NCBI GenBank assembly: GCA_022508785.1
Contig: JAFLUN010000004.1
Coordinates: forward strand, 4,034 to 54,311
Direction: 5' to 3'
DNA: 50,278 nucleotides
DNA from: Oscillospiraceae bacterium
GTDB lineage: Bacteria; Bacillota; Clostridia; Oscillospirales; Acutalibacteraceae
The number at the start of each line of letters is the position of its first letter. Position 1 is the stretch's first letter. Both the position numbers and the translations under genes were made by a program. Of this stretch, positions 1-9,019 are shown piece after piece. Below the pieces are notes generated by a model that was given only the letters and a program-made list of their open reading frames with translations, searched no databases and had not been told where the DNA came from.

Positions 1-651
1 AGTATTTTTATAAAATGCGGTTATTTTGATGTACCCGACTTTTTCGTTAACGGTGCTGTAATAAACCGTCTGCGAGGTAAATCCCCTTGCAACCTTTACG
101 GTTTTAGCTTGCCCGTTATGAACGAACGTAACGGTAACCTCCGTCAGCTTATCACCCTCAAGTTCTTTCATAAGACTTGAAGAATTGAGCGCAGTTACCT
201 TTGTTCCGTCAATTTCGGTTATAACGTCGCCCTTTGACATTCCCTGCAACTTTGCAGGAGAAGAATCGGCTATTTCGGAAACATAAATTCCGCCGCTTAA
301 CTCGTCATACACCGCAACAATTCCTATGCCTGTTTTCGTGCCTTTTTCCAACTGCTTATACTCGGCATATTCGTCAGCATTCATATAGGTACTGTAACGG
401 TCGCCCAAGCCTTCAACATAGCCCTTTGAAATCATGGAGTTAAGAAGGTTTTCGTTAATCTCACCGTAATAGTTTTCACGGATAGCGTCGTCAATTTCGG
501 AAAGTCCCGAATACATTCCCGATCTTCCCGAAACATCTTTAATAAGATTATTGTAAGTCATCATTGAAACGGTCATTGTAATTGTGACCGCCAATGCAAT
601 TGAAATAAATATAAGCGAAAGGGTAAGCCCTAAAGATACCTTCTTATTCAA
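1..651 (-). CDS. S41-family C-terminal processing protease (CtpA/CtpB-like), partial, N-terminal part with PDZ domain
   Basis: Reading the reverse strand from a TTG at 651 gives LNKKVSLGLTLSLIFISIALAVTITMTVSMM... (TM anchor) then GIGIVAVYDELSGGIYVSEIADSSPAKLQGMSKGDVITEIDGTKV (PDZ). Runs off the window edge; not in the ORF track because it is truncated. Confidence 0.85.
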   Translation of the reverse strand, partial: MNKKVSLGLTLSLIFISIALAVTITMTVSMMTYNNLIKDVSGRSGMYSGLSEIDDAIRENYYGEINENLLNSMISKGYVEGLGDRYSTYMNADEYAEYKQLEKGTKTGIGIVAVYDELSGGIYVSEIADSSPAKLQGMSKGDVITEIDGTKVTALNSSSLMKELEGDKLTEVTVTFVHNGQAKTVKVARGFTSQTVYYSTVNEKVGYIKITAFYKNT

Positions 652-667
652 AGCAAATCAATCCTTT

Positions 668-2017
668 TTAAGATATCGGTGAAACATATTTGCCGTTTGC
701 CTTTTGCAAGTAATTTTCGGGAGCAACCTGAGTTCCGTTAACGAGAAGTTCAAAGTGAAGGTGCGGCCCCGTTGCGGCGCTGCCCGTGCTTCCCGCATAA
801 GCAATTATTTGACCTTGCTTAACAGTTGCACCCTTGCCAACAACCAATGAATTGCAATGAAAATAACGTGTGGACACGCCGTTACCGTGATCTATAACAA
901 TATAATTTCCGCCGGTTGACTGGTATGCAGACGCCAAAACCTTTCCGTCTGCCACGGCATAAATCGGGCGGTTAAGAGTTGAGCCTGATTTTGAACCCAT
1001 ATCCGTAGCTCTGTTTCCGTATCCTCTTTTAGCGTGATTCCAAGAATACTCTCGGATTTCTACAGCCGCACCTTGAAGCGGACAAATAATGCCTTTTGTT
1101 GAAACCTCAAAGTTGTGAGTTGCGTCTGAAGAATTAACCGTACCGCCACCTGTTGAAGTATTGAGTTTTCCAAGCTGAGCCTCAAAATCTGCTAAATCCT
1201 GATTAGCCTTTTTGATCATTGCCTGATAGCGTGCACTCTGCTGATTAAGAGAGCCGATATAATTGTTAACCTGATTGATTTTATACTGGATAGTGGCAAC
1301 CTTTTGGTCTACAACCGCTTTAGATTTTTTAACGGTTTCTCTTGAGCTTTCCAGTTCTGCTCTTTGACTGTCAAGCAAAGCTTTACTCTCTTCCAAATCC
1401 GCCTTCTGTTCGTCAAGCTCCATTATCATTTTATTAAGCTCTGCAATGGAGTCCCTTAAGCCAGCAACAATTTCATTGTCGTGCTTGGCAATTTGATAAA
1501 CAAGCTCTGAGCGCTCAATGAAATCTGAAAAATCCTTTGCAGAAAGGAAGATTTCAAGTACAGACGTTTCCCCCGCCATATATGCAGCGCAAAGCCTGTC
1601 GGAAAGGAGCTTGTAAGCTTCGTCTACCTCAACCTTTTTTTCTTCAATTTGAGTATTTATTTTTTCAATGCTTTCCTCAAGACTTTTTATTTTAGCCTCA
1701 AATTCTGCAATCTCACCGTCAAGCTTAGCTATCTTTTCGTTTAAATCGTCAATTTGCTGACCGAGCAATGCAACCTCATCATCATAGGCGTGTATCTGCT
1801 TTTGAAGCTCGTCAATATATTCATCCTGCTTTTCTGCATTGCCTTTGAGCGAATCAATTTTTTGCTGATACTGCTCAATTTCTTTTTCCTTTTGAGCAAT
1901 TTCAGCATTAAGGTTTGCCTTTATTTCTTCTTCTGAAACGGCAAAGCCGTTCAGCGATATTGAAAGAAGCATTACTAAGGCTAAAAGCACCGCAATGATT
2001 TTCTTACTGATCCTCAT
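668..2017 (-). CDS. Murein hydrolase activator EnvC/PcsB-like, coiled coil plus M23 (LytM) peptidase domain
   Basis: Signal peptide, long coiled coil, C-terminal M23 motifs (RGYGNRATDMGS..., GNYIVIDHGNGVSTRYFH, GSTGSAATGPHLHFELLVNG). Confidence 0.9.
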   Translation of the reverse strand: MRISKKIIAVLLALVMLLSISLNGFAVSEEEIKANLNAEIAQKEKEIEQYQQKIDSLKGNAEKQDEYIDELQKQIHAYDDEVALLGQQIDDLNEKIAKLDGEIAEFEAKIKSLEESIEKINTQIEEKKVEVDEAYKLLSDRLCAAYMAGETSVLEIFLSAKDFSDFIERSELVYQIAKHDNEIVAGLRDSIAELNKMIMELDEQKADLEESKALLDSQRAELESSRETVKKSKAVVDQKVATIQYKINQVNNYIGSLNQQSARYQAMIKKANQDLADFEAQLGKLNTSTGGGTVNSSDATHNFEVSTKGIICPLQGAAVEIREYSWNHAKRGYGNRATDMGSKSGSTLNRPIYAVADGKVLASAYQSTGGNYIVIDHGNGVSTRYFHCNSLVVGKGATVKQGQIIAYAGSTGSAATGPHLHFELLVNGTQVAPENYLQKANGKYVSPIS

Positions 2018-2915
2018 TGATAACGCCCCCTTGTTCTTTCAGGTATTTGCCCATTGAAATAAGACTGCCGACTGAGCCTGTAAAGATGCCTATTACGGCA
2101 AATATTCCAAGGATATACCACGCATAGTCCCAGAAATTAACAAGATTAAACTGGTCTATAAGCCCTGAGCAAATATATTGGATTCCTGAGTAAAGTCCAA
2201 TTAAAACGATAAATGAAACTAAGCACGAAATAACGCCTAAATTTATTCCCTCAATCATAAACGGCCACCGAATGAACCAGTTTGTAGCGCCGACCGCTTT
2301 CATAATGCTTATTTCAAGCTTTCTTGAGAACATTGTTATTCTTATGGTGTTGGAGATAATGAAAAGTGAAACAACGAACAGCAACGCAACTATTCCCACG
2401 CTGATTATTGTTACTGCCTTTCTGATATTTACAAGCTTACCTGCAATGTCGCTGTTTTCACGGACACGCTGAACTCCGTTAATTGCTTTAAGCTGGGCTA
2501 CGGTTGCATCAAATTTAGAAAGGTCTTCCACAACTACCTTGTATGCATCCGGAAGAGGATTTTCCTCAAGCCCGTCAAGTAAAGCGGCGTCTGCCCCCAA
2601 GGTTTCACGCTGAGCTAAAAGTGCATCGTCCTTAGGAACGAATATGCAGTCCTCAACATTGTCAAGAACCTTAATTTTATTGCCGATAATGCTAACCTCT
2701 TCATCTGTCGCACCGTTTTCGGCAAATACCATAATAACGTTTTGGTTTTCAATATTATCAAGCAAAGAGTTGATATTAAAGAATATCATGGCACCGAGAC
2801 CGATAATAACAAGGCACGCCATAAGAACGGCTATTGACGCTAAAGACATCAGCTTATTTACCCAAACGCTTCTAAAGCCTTCTTTAGTAAGATATTTAAG
2901 ACTTGCACCCTTCAT
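2004..2915 (-). CDS. ftsX: Cell division protein FtsX (permease-like)
   Basis: FtsX topology, SRKLEISIMKAVGATNWFIRWPFMIEG motif; overlaps ftsE and the M23 gene. Confidence 0.93.
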   Translation of the reverse strand: MKGASLKYLTKEGFRSVWVNKLMSLASIAVLMACLVIIGLGAMIFFNINSLLDNIENQNVIMVFAENGATDEEVSIIGNKIKVLDNVEDCIFVPKDDALLAQRETLGADAALLDGLEENPLPDAYKVVVEDLSKFDATVAQLKAINGVQRVRENSDIAGKLVNIRKAVTIISVGIVALLFVVSLFIISNTIRITMFSRKLEISIMKAVGATNWFIRWPFMIEGINLGVISCLVSFIVLIGLYSGIQYICSGLIDQFNLVNFWDYAWYILGIFAVIGIFTGSVGSLISMGKYLKEQGGVINEDQ

Positions 2916-3901
2916 TCTGCGTCACCTCCGTCTTTTTTATCAGTAAGATATGCAGAATAATCCACATCGGAAACATCATCGGAAATATCGCTTGAATCAA
3001 TGCCGTAATTTTTCATAAAGTCTTCAAGGTCTTTGTCGCTGTTCGGCTGAATGTAATAAGAGGTCTCCTCTTTATCTGCTATTTCTTCGCTGGCGGCTGC
3101 CTGTTCTTCACGGATTTTGTCTACGCTTGCCTGAATATCCTGATGAGCCGCCTCAATGAGCTCTTGCTTAGTAGCAGTTTTATCTTCATCTGCTATGACT
3201 GCCTCAAGAATTGACTCCTCTGCATTGTCAGCTTCGTCTTCTTTAGTGTCCGAAACGATTTGACCGTTGTCAATAGTGATAATACGGTGGTTAAAACGGC
3301 GAACTAACTCGTGCTCGTGAGTAACCATAACAACCGTTGTGCCGTTGGCGTTGATATGATTTAAAAGGTCAACTATTTCATAGGACATTTCAGGGTCAAT
3401 GTTACCGGTAGGCTCGTCCGCTATGAGAATGCCTGCATTGTTTACAAGGGCACGGGAAAGAGCAACTCTCTGCTGCTCACCGCCTGAAAGCTGATTGGGG
3501 AACTGACGCGCCTTTGACGTAAGACCTACAAGGCTTAAAACATAGGGTACGCGCTTGCTTATCTCTCTTTCCTTTGCGCCGATAACGCGCATTGCAAAAG
3601 CAACGTTATCGTAAACCGTCATATTGGGAATCAAGCGGAAATCCTGAAAAACAATTCCCATTGTTCTGCGGAATTTAGGGATATCACGCTTTTTGATTGT
3701 ATTAAGATTAAAATCGTTAATGACAACAGTACCGGAATTTGGCACTTGCTCACGCATAATAATTTTCAAAAACGTGCTTTTTCCTGCGCCGGACGCACCG
3801 ACTACGAAAACAAATTCGCCGTCGTTGATTTTAAGTGATACGTTTTTGAGCGCTACTGTTCCGTTGTCATACGTTTTTGAAACATTGTTGAACTCTATCA
3901 C
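2912..3901 (-). CDS. ftsE: Cell division ATP-binding protein FtsE with ~100-aa acidic C-terminal extension
   Basis: Walker A GASGAGKST, signature LSGGEQQRVALSRAL, Walker B ILIADEPTGNID. Confidence 0.95.
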   Translation of the reverse strand: MIEFNNVSKTYDNGTVALKNVSLKINDGEFVFVVGASGAGKSTFLKIIMREQVPNSGTVVINDFNLNTIKKRDIPKFRRTMGIVFQDFRLIPNMTVYDNVAFAMRVIGAKEREISKRVPYVLSLVGLTSKARQFPNQLSGGEQQRVALSRALVNNAGILIADEPTGNIDPEMSYEIVDLLNHINANGTTVVMVTHEHELVRRFNHRIITIDNGQIVSDTKEDEADNAEESILEAVIADEDKTATKQELIEAAHQDIQASVDKIREEQAAASEEIADKEETSYYIQPNSDKDLEDFMKNYGIDSSDISDDVSDVDYSAYLTDKKDGGDAE

Positions 3902-4092
3902 AATTGTTACCTCTTTTAAAAATTACACAGTTACACATTATAACTATTATTAAACAGCATTATACCACAAAATATTGTGTTTGTAACGCTTTTTATAAAA
4001 TGTTAATATTTATCGTCGATTTGCACAAATTAAAGTCGCATTTGTATACGACATACACATAAAAACAAATATCTGTTTTAAATTTCAAAATA

Positions 4093-4126
4093 AAAGCCGT
4101 GCTTTTCCTTGGAATTGCACAGCTTT
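4093..4126 (-). terminator. Rho-independent terminator after the CdaR-like gene
   Basis: Minus strand AAAGCTGTGC-loop-GCACGGCTTT followed by TATTTTG. Confidence 0.6.
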
Positions 4127-4133
4127 ATAAGTT

Positions 4134-5219
4134 TTAATATTTAATGGGGTTTGAGTTAAGGTATTTTTTAACCATAAGCGCTACTTTAAACACGATAGCG
4201 TCGTCAAATTCACGAAGGTCAAGACCTGTAAGCTTCTTAATCTTTTCAAGTCTGTAAACCAAAGTGTTTCTGTGAACGAAAAGCTTTCTTGAAGTTTCCG
4301 AAACGTTAAGATTATTTTCAAAGAACTTTTGAATAGTGAAAAGCGTTTCATGGTCAAGACTTTCAATTGAGCCGCGCTTGAATATCTCTTTAAGGAACAT
4401 TTCGCAAAGCGTTGTGGGAAGCTGATAAATAAGTCTTGCTATACCGAGATTGTCGTAGCTTACAATAGTTTTTTCCGTATCAAAAACCTTGCCTACCTCA
4501 AGGGAAACCTGCGCTTCACGGAAGGAGCGTGAAAGGTCTTTAATACTGTCAATTGTAGTGCCGATACCCACAAGAACATGAGTGTAATACTCCGTACCGA
4601 GAGAATCGACTATTGAACGGGCAAGCTTTTCAAGGTCTTTAGTTTCAACTCCCGCCTTAACCTCTTTAACAAGAGCAATATCCGTTTCGTTTATGTTTAT
4701 AACGAAATCCTTTGTTTTATCGGGGAAAAGGTCCTGAATAACGTCAAACACGGAAACATCGTTTCGCTCGGTAATTCTGATAAGAACGACTACCCTTGTA
4801 GCATCGTTATTGAAACGAAGCTCACGGGCTTTAATGTATATGTCCCCCGGAAGGATATTTTCAAGAATTACATTCTTTATGAAATTACCTCTGTCATATT
4901 TTTCATCGTAATACTGCTTAATCGTTGAAAAAGAAACGGCAAGAACAGCAACGTAACGCGCCGCAATGTCGTCGTCCCCCTCAACGAAAACTGCATACTC
5001 AGGGTGCATATGAGCGCCGAAGGCTTTGTAAGTGTAACCGTCTGCATGTACAATATCGGTTGATGCAAAAACCTTTGACACTGCGTGTGATTGCATTTCA
5101 CCTATTTTGCCGAACTCGCTGCAAGAAATAACGGTGCCTGTTTCATCAATAACACCGAACGTCCTGTCGATAACCTCGACCATCTGGTGAACAATTCCCT
5201 GTAACAATCTATTTGACAT
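4134..5219 (-). CDS. CdaR/PucR-type HTH transcriptional regulator
   Basis: C-terminal PucR-type HTH (FFENNLNVSETSRKLFVHRNTLVYRLEKIKKLTGLDLREFDDAIVFKVALMV). Start set at MSNRLL. Confidence 0.8.
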   Translation of the reverse strand: MSNRLLQGIVHQMVEVIDRTFGVIDETGTVISCSEFGKIGEMQSHAVSKVFASTDIVHADGYTYKAFGAHMHPEYAVFVEGDDDIAARYVAVLAVSFSTIKQYYDEKYDRGNFIKNVILENILPGDIYIKARELRFNNDATRVVVLIRITERNDVSVFDVIQDLFPDKTKDFVININETDIALVKEVKAGVETKDLEKLARSIVDSLGTEYYTHVLVGIGTTIDSIKDLSRSFREAQVSLEVGKVFDTEKTIVSYDNLGIARLIYQLPTTLCEMFLKEIFKRGSIESLDHETLFTIQKFFENNLNVSETSRKLFVHRNTLVYRLEKIKKLTGLDLREFDDAIVFKVALMVKKYLNSNPIKY

Positions 5220-5347
5220 AAGGAAAACCCCCATTTTTTGCATTTATGCAAAAATACAATTACGATACTATGTATTTTACACAATAAATACGCCTTTTGC
5301 AAGCAAAAATTTGAAATTTTTCGATTTTTTCAAACATTTTTCACAAA

Positions 5348-5391
5348 AAAAGACTTAAAAATTAGTCAAACAACGCAATTTCAAGTCTTTT
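5348..5391 (-). terminator. Putative terminator after the rsuA-like gene
   Basis: AAAGACTT ... AAGTCTTTTTTT on the minus strand, long loop. Confidence 0.45.
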
Positions 5392-5403
5392 TGCCCTATT
5401 TTT

Positions 5404-6138
5404 TTATTGTTCAAAATCACTAAAAAATTTTCCGTTCTCAATTTCCGACAGCTCTTGGGGCGTAATTTCACGGCACTCGCCGAAAGACAGCGTTTCATCT
5501 AAGCTTAAATTTCCCATTTTTGTGCGTTTTAAATAAGTAACTTTATTTCCTGCCGCCGCAAACATTCTTTTTATTTGGTGATACTTGCCCTCGCATATCT
5601 GTATTTGTACAAGTGGGTTATCCCCGTTTTCAAGTATTTTAACTCTCGATTCCTTGCAGGTTGTCCCGTCGGCAAGGACAATTCCCTTTTGAAGCATTGC
5701 TCTTTGAGGTTCTGTAAGTTTACTTTCAAGCCTTGCTTCATAGGTTTTGACAACATGATTTTTAGGAGATAAAATTCTGTGAGCAAAATCGCCGTCATCA
5801 GTAATCAGCACAAAGCCCACGGTGTCTTTATCAAGTCTGCCAGCCGGAAAAAGCCCTGAACGGAAAAGGTAATCGGGAACTAAATCTATTACGGTTTTTT
5901 CTGTTTTTGAATCGCTTGCAGAAACAATGCCTTGCGGCTTATTCAGCATTAAGTATATATGCTTTTTCAAAGTGAGCGCTGTTCCGTCAAGAGTTACAAC
6001 GTCATTTTCACTTATTTTCACGGAAGAGTTTTTGACAGTTTCGCCGTTAACGGTTACTCTTCCGCTTTTGATTATTGCTTTTACGTCTTTTCGAGAATAT
6101 GAGCCTTGTGACGCAAGAATTTTGTCAAGCCGTTCCAT
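5404..6138 (-). CDS. RsuA/RluB-family rRNA pseudouridine synthase
   Basis: S4 domain N-terminus (MERLDKILASQGSYSRKDVKAIIKSGRVTVNG), catalytic AGRLDKDTVGFVLITDDGDFAHRI. Confidence 0.92.
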   Translation of the reverse strand: MERLDKILASQGSYSRKDVKAIIKSGRVTVNGETVKNSSVKISENDVVTLDGTALTLKKHIYLMLNKPQGIVSASDSKTEKTVIDLVPDYLFRSGLFPAGRLDKDTVGFVLITDDGDFAHRILSPKNHVVKTYEARLESKLTEPQRAMLQKGIVLADGTTCKESRVKILENGDNPLVQIQICEGKYHQIKRMFAAAGNKVTYLKRTKMGNLSLDETLSFGECREITPQELSEIENGKFFSDFEQ

Positions 6139-6174
6139 AATATTTCCCGTTTCTGTTATTCCTATTGAAGTGTC

Positions 6175-6651
6175 CTATTGAAGAGGATTAGCAAAGCCGT
6201 GCATAAATCCGTCAAGCTCTACTGAGCAAACATCACCGCCTATTACGGTTCCGTCTAAAACCAAAATATTGATTCTTACACAGTCTTTGTCTTCATAACC
6301 CTCATAATTTTTTACGGCGTAAGTCCATCTTTTTACCCTTACGCCCTTATAAGAAGAAAGGTCAAATCCTTGAGACAGCTGAATATCGTTATATTGGGTA
6401 TAAACATCGTCAAATTCTTCGGGTATTATTACCTCACGAACCTCCACAGGCTCTTCGGAAACCTCCCACCCGAACTGAGAAATAAAGCTCATTCGTTCAC
6501 TGCTGTCTGACGCTTTAAGATTAACCGTACTGTCATTTGAAACATTTTCGCTGTCCTTTGATAAGAATACGAGCACCGAAACCGTCAAAACAATGAACAG
6601 TATAATAAGTATTGCCCTTATTTGCTTGGATTTAACCGTATAGATAAACAT
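6175..6651 (-). CDS. Membrane-anchored DUF4830-like protein
   Basis: N-terminal TM; EEFDDVYTQYNDIQLSQGFDLSSYKGVRVKRWTYAVKNYEG resembles DUF4830 from memory. Confidence 0.65.
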   Translation of the reverse strand: MFIYTVKSKQIRAILIILFIVLTVSVLVFLSKDSENVSNDSTVNLKASDSSERMSFISQFGWEVSEEPVEVREVIIPEEFDDVYTQYNDIQLSQGFDLSSYKGVRVKRWTYAVKNYEGYEDKDCVRINILVLDGTVIGGDVCSVELDGFMHGFANPLQ

Positions 6652-6716
6652 AAAAACACCTCGAACACATTTTTATAAATAAATATGCTGCGAGGTGATT
6701 TTTAATGAATATAAAA

Positions 6717-7250
6717 TTACTCGTCAATACGCCTTGACTGTGAAGCGGCTCTGAGCTGCTGGCGTGTACGGCGGATTTCATTTACTGAGTTTGTAAGAGT
6801 TTCATCAGCAATAGCAACTATGTTTTCAACGTATTCGCTTGCGCTCTTACGCATTTCCGTTGACCAATTCTTTGCCTGCTCTGTAAGCTCGGTTGCAGAA
6901 TTTCTTGCCTGCTCAACAATTTCGTTGGCGGCATTTCTTGCCTGCTGCATAATTTCAGCAGCCTTAGCCTCAGCGCCTCTTGTAATCTCATCTTCTGAAA
7001 TAATTTCTTTTGCGCGAAGATGTGCTTTTTCGATAATATCGTCTGCATTGGACTGTGCGCTTGAAAGAATTTCTTTACGCTCGGAAGCAATTTTTCTTGC
7101 CTGCATAAGCTCGTCGGGCATATTAAGTCTTATGTCCTCAATAGCAGTCCTGATAGCATCTACATCAACCAAAAGGTTTGATGTAAAGGGAACGCTTTTA
7201 CCCTCGTCAAGAATATTGCTTATCTCGTCAAGTAAACTTTCTATGGTCAT
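6717..7250 (-). CDS. Conserved coiled-coil protein of unknown function (often annotated 'ATPase') downstream of coaD
   Basis: Long Ala/Glu-rich helix with heptads (AAEIMQQARNAANEIVEQARNSATELTEQAKNWSTEMRKSASEYVENI); good SD and operon context. Confidence 0.75.
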   Translation of the reverse strand: MTIESLLDEISNILDEGKSVPFTSNLLVDVDAIRTAIEDIRLNMPDELMQARKIASERKEILSSAQSNADDIIEKAHLRAKEIISEDEITRGAEAKAAEIMQQARNAANEIVEQARNSATELTEQAKNWSTEMRKSASEYVENIVAIADETLTNSVNEIRRTRQQLRAASQSRRIDE

Positions 7251-7744
7251 TTTTCTGCACCTCTCATTATTCTTTTGACTATATCATCACGAACCGCCGC
7301 AGGGACAAAATCGCTTATATCCCCGCCCAATTCGCAAATTTGCTTTACCATACTTGAGCTTAAATACATATTTTCACTCTTTGTATCAATAAAAACCGTT
7401 TCAAGCTCGCTGTTCAGCTTTTTGTTAAGCTGTGCCTGCTGAAATTCATATTCAAAATCCGACATAGCGCGAAGCCCTTTAACCACAGCAACAGCTCCGC
7501 ATTCTCTTGCGTACTCCGCCAAAAGCCCGTCTGCAACCCTGACCTCAACATTTGAAAGATGGGATGTGCAGCGGCGGATAAGCTCGGCACGCTCCTCCGG
7601 GGAAAAGCAGAAATTGTTTTTCTTAGCCGGATTAAACATAACGGTGGCTATTACTTTGTCAAAAAGCACAGAACTGCGCTCAATAATATCAAGATGCCCG
7701 TTTGTTATCGGATCAAAAGAGCCGGGGCAAATAACAGTTCTCAT
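7247..7744 (-). CDS. coaD: Phosphopantetheine adenylyltransferase
   Basis: MRTVICPGSFDPITNGHLDIIERSS, SSSMVKQICELGGDISDFVP. ORF-track start lies inside rsmD; start moved to MRTVICPG. Confidence 0.96.
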   Translation of the reverse strand: MRTVICPGSFDPITNGHLDIIERSSVLFDKVIATVMFNPAKKNNFCFSPEERAELIRRCTSHLSNVEVRVADGLLAEYARECGAVAVVKGLRAMSDFEYEFQQAQLNKKLNSELETVFIDTKSENMYLSSSMVKQICELGGDISDFVPAAVRDDIVKRIMRGAEK

Positions 7745-7748
7745 AAAA

Positions 7749-8288
7749 TCACTTATTCTTTCTGTACGTGGTAATTTTGATTTTACCGTATTTATATTCA
7801 CGGGTAAGGGCAAATTCCCCTGCCGTTTCGGGAAGCTCTTCTTCAACAGCGGTTTCACAGACGATAATTCCGCCGTCACTCACCTTTGAAGCGAGTATCG
7901 GCAAAGCCTTGTCAATAAGCTGTTTTCTGTAAGGCGGATCAAGGAACACAACGTCAAAAGTGTCGTGTGAAAGGGTTATATAAGAAATTGAATCGCCTAA
8001 AAACGTGCTTGCTCTTTTTTCAAAGCCGCAAGCTTTAAGATTTTCTTTGACAACGTCTAAAGAACGCTTTGAGGCATCTACAAAACAGCAATGCTTTGCT
8101 CCTCTTGAAATCGCCTCAATTCCCAACTGCCCTGACCCTGCGAACAGGTCAAGAACCCGTGAACCGGGAATATCAAACTGAATAACGTTAAACATTCCCT
8201 CTTTTACTTTATCGGTCGTGGGGCGAACGTCGTCGCCTTCTAAAGTTACAAGACGCCTGCCCCGTGCTTCACCTGTAATAACTCTCAT
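7749..8288 (-). CDS. rsmD: 16S rRNA (guanine(966)-N(2))-methyltransferase RsmD
   Basis: MRVITGEARGRRL, VLDLFAGSGQLGIEAISRGA, FLDPPY. Confidence 0.95.
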   Translation of the reverse strand: MRVITGEARGRRLVTLEGDDVRPTTDKVKEGMFNVIQFDIPGSRVLDLFAGSGQLGIEAISRGAKHCCFVDASKRSLDVVKENLKACGFEKRASTFLGDSISYITLSHDTFDVVFLDPPYRKQLIDKALPILASKVSDGGIIVCETAVEEELPETAGEFALTREYKYGKIKITTYRKNK

Positions 8289-8344
8289 AAGCTACTCCAA
8301 TATGTCATTCCAATGCTATATTATTACAATTTTTCGTCGATTTG

Positions 8345-9019
8345 TCAAGTTTTTTGGAAAATGCGGTGTTTTGTGTCGGTCAAAAGCGCTTTGAGTTCTT
8401 TCGCATTTTGTGCAAATACAGTCGCTCCTGCGCCCTCCAAAACGGTTCTGTCACGAAAGCCCCAAAGCACGCCGATAAAATCAATTCCTGCATTTTGGGC
8501 GGTTTTAACGTCAACGTCCGAATCGCCCACGAAAAATGCGTTTTCTGCCCTTGTTTCAAGTATCTCCAGCGCTTTCAGCGTGCCGTCGGGGTAAGGCTTA
8601 TGCCTTATGCTGTCGTTTGAGCCGACGGTTACCGCTATTAAATCGCCGAATATTTTTTCGCACAGGGCTTTTGCCGCAAAATCGGCTTTATTCGTTACAA
8701 CGGCGGTTTTAAAGCCCAAATTTTTAAGGCCTTGGAGCAGTTCCATAATTCCGTCATAGCTGCACGTTTTATCATTCAAATGCTCTTTGTAATAATCGCA
8801 AAACAAAGTAAAACATTCTTCCAGCATTTCATTACTGCAATTTTGCGGTACCGACCTCTCAATCAGTTTTCTTATTCCGTTTCCTACAAAGGTCTTTACT
8901 GTTTCAGCCGAATGTTCGGGAAAGCCGTGGGACCTCATTGCAAAATTTACCGCATCGGTCAAATCGTCAAGAGTATTTAAAATTGTTCCGTCTAAATCAA
9001 AAATTACCGTATTCTTCAT
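8345..9019 (-). CDS. HAD-family hydrolase (phosphoglycolate phosphatase-like)
   Basis: VIFDLDGTILNT, VVTNKADFAAKAL, FVGDSDVDVKTAQNAG. Confidence 0.88.
   Translation of the reverse strand: MKNTVIFDLDGTILNTLDDLTDAVNFAMRSHGFPEHSAETVKTFVGNGIRKLIERSVPQNCSNEMLEECFTLFCDYYKEHLNDKTCSYDGIMELLQGLKNLGFKTAVVTNKADFAAKALCEKIFGDLIAVTVGSNDSIRHKPYPDGTLKALEILETRAENAFFVGDSDVDVKTAQNAGIDFIGVLWGFRDRTVLEGAGATVFAQNAKELKALLTDTKHRIFQKT

Noticed and set aside
234-443. Plus-strand 69-aa ORF
   Set aside because: Antisense to the truncated ctpA-like gene.
6655-6700. CACCTCG...CGAGGTG inverted repeat as a terminator
   Set aside because: Stem is only 7 bp around a ~27-nt AT-rich loop; too weak to call.
7745-7879. N-terminal 45-aa extension of coaD in the ORF track
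   Set aside because: It lies inside rsmD in another frame; the conserved CoaD start is MRTVICPG at 7744.
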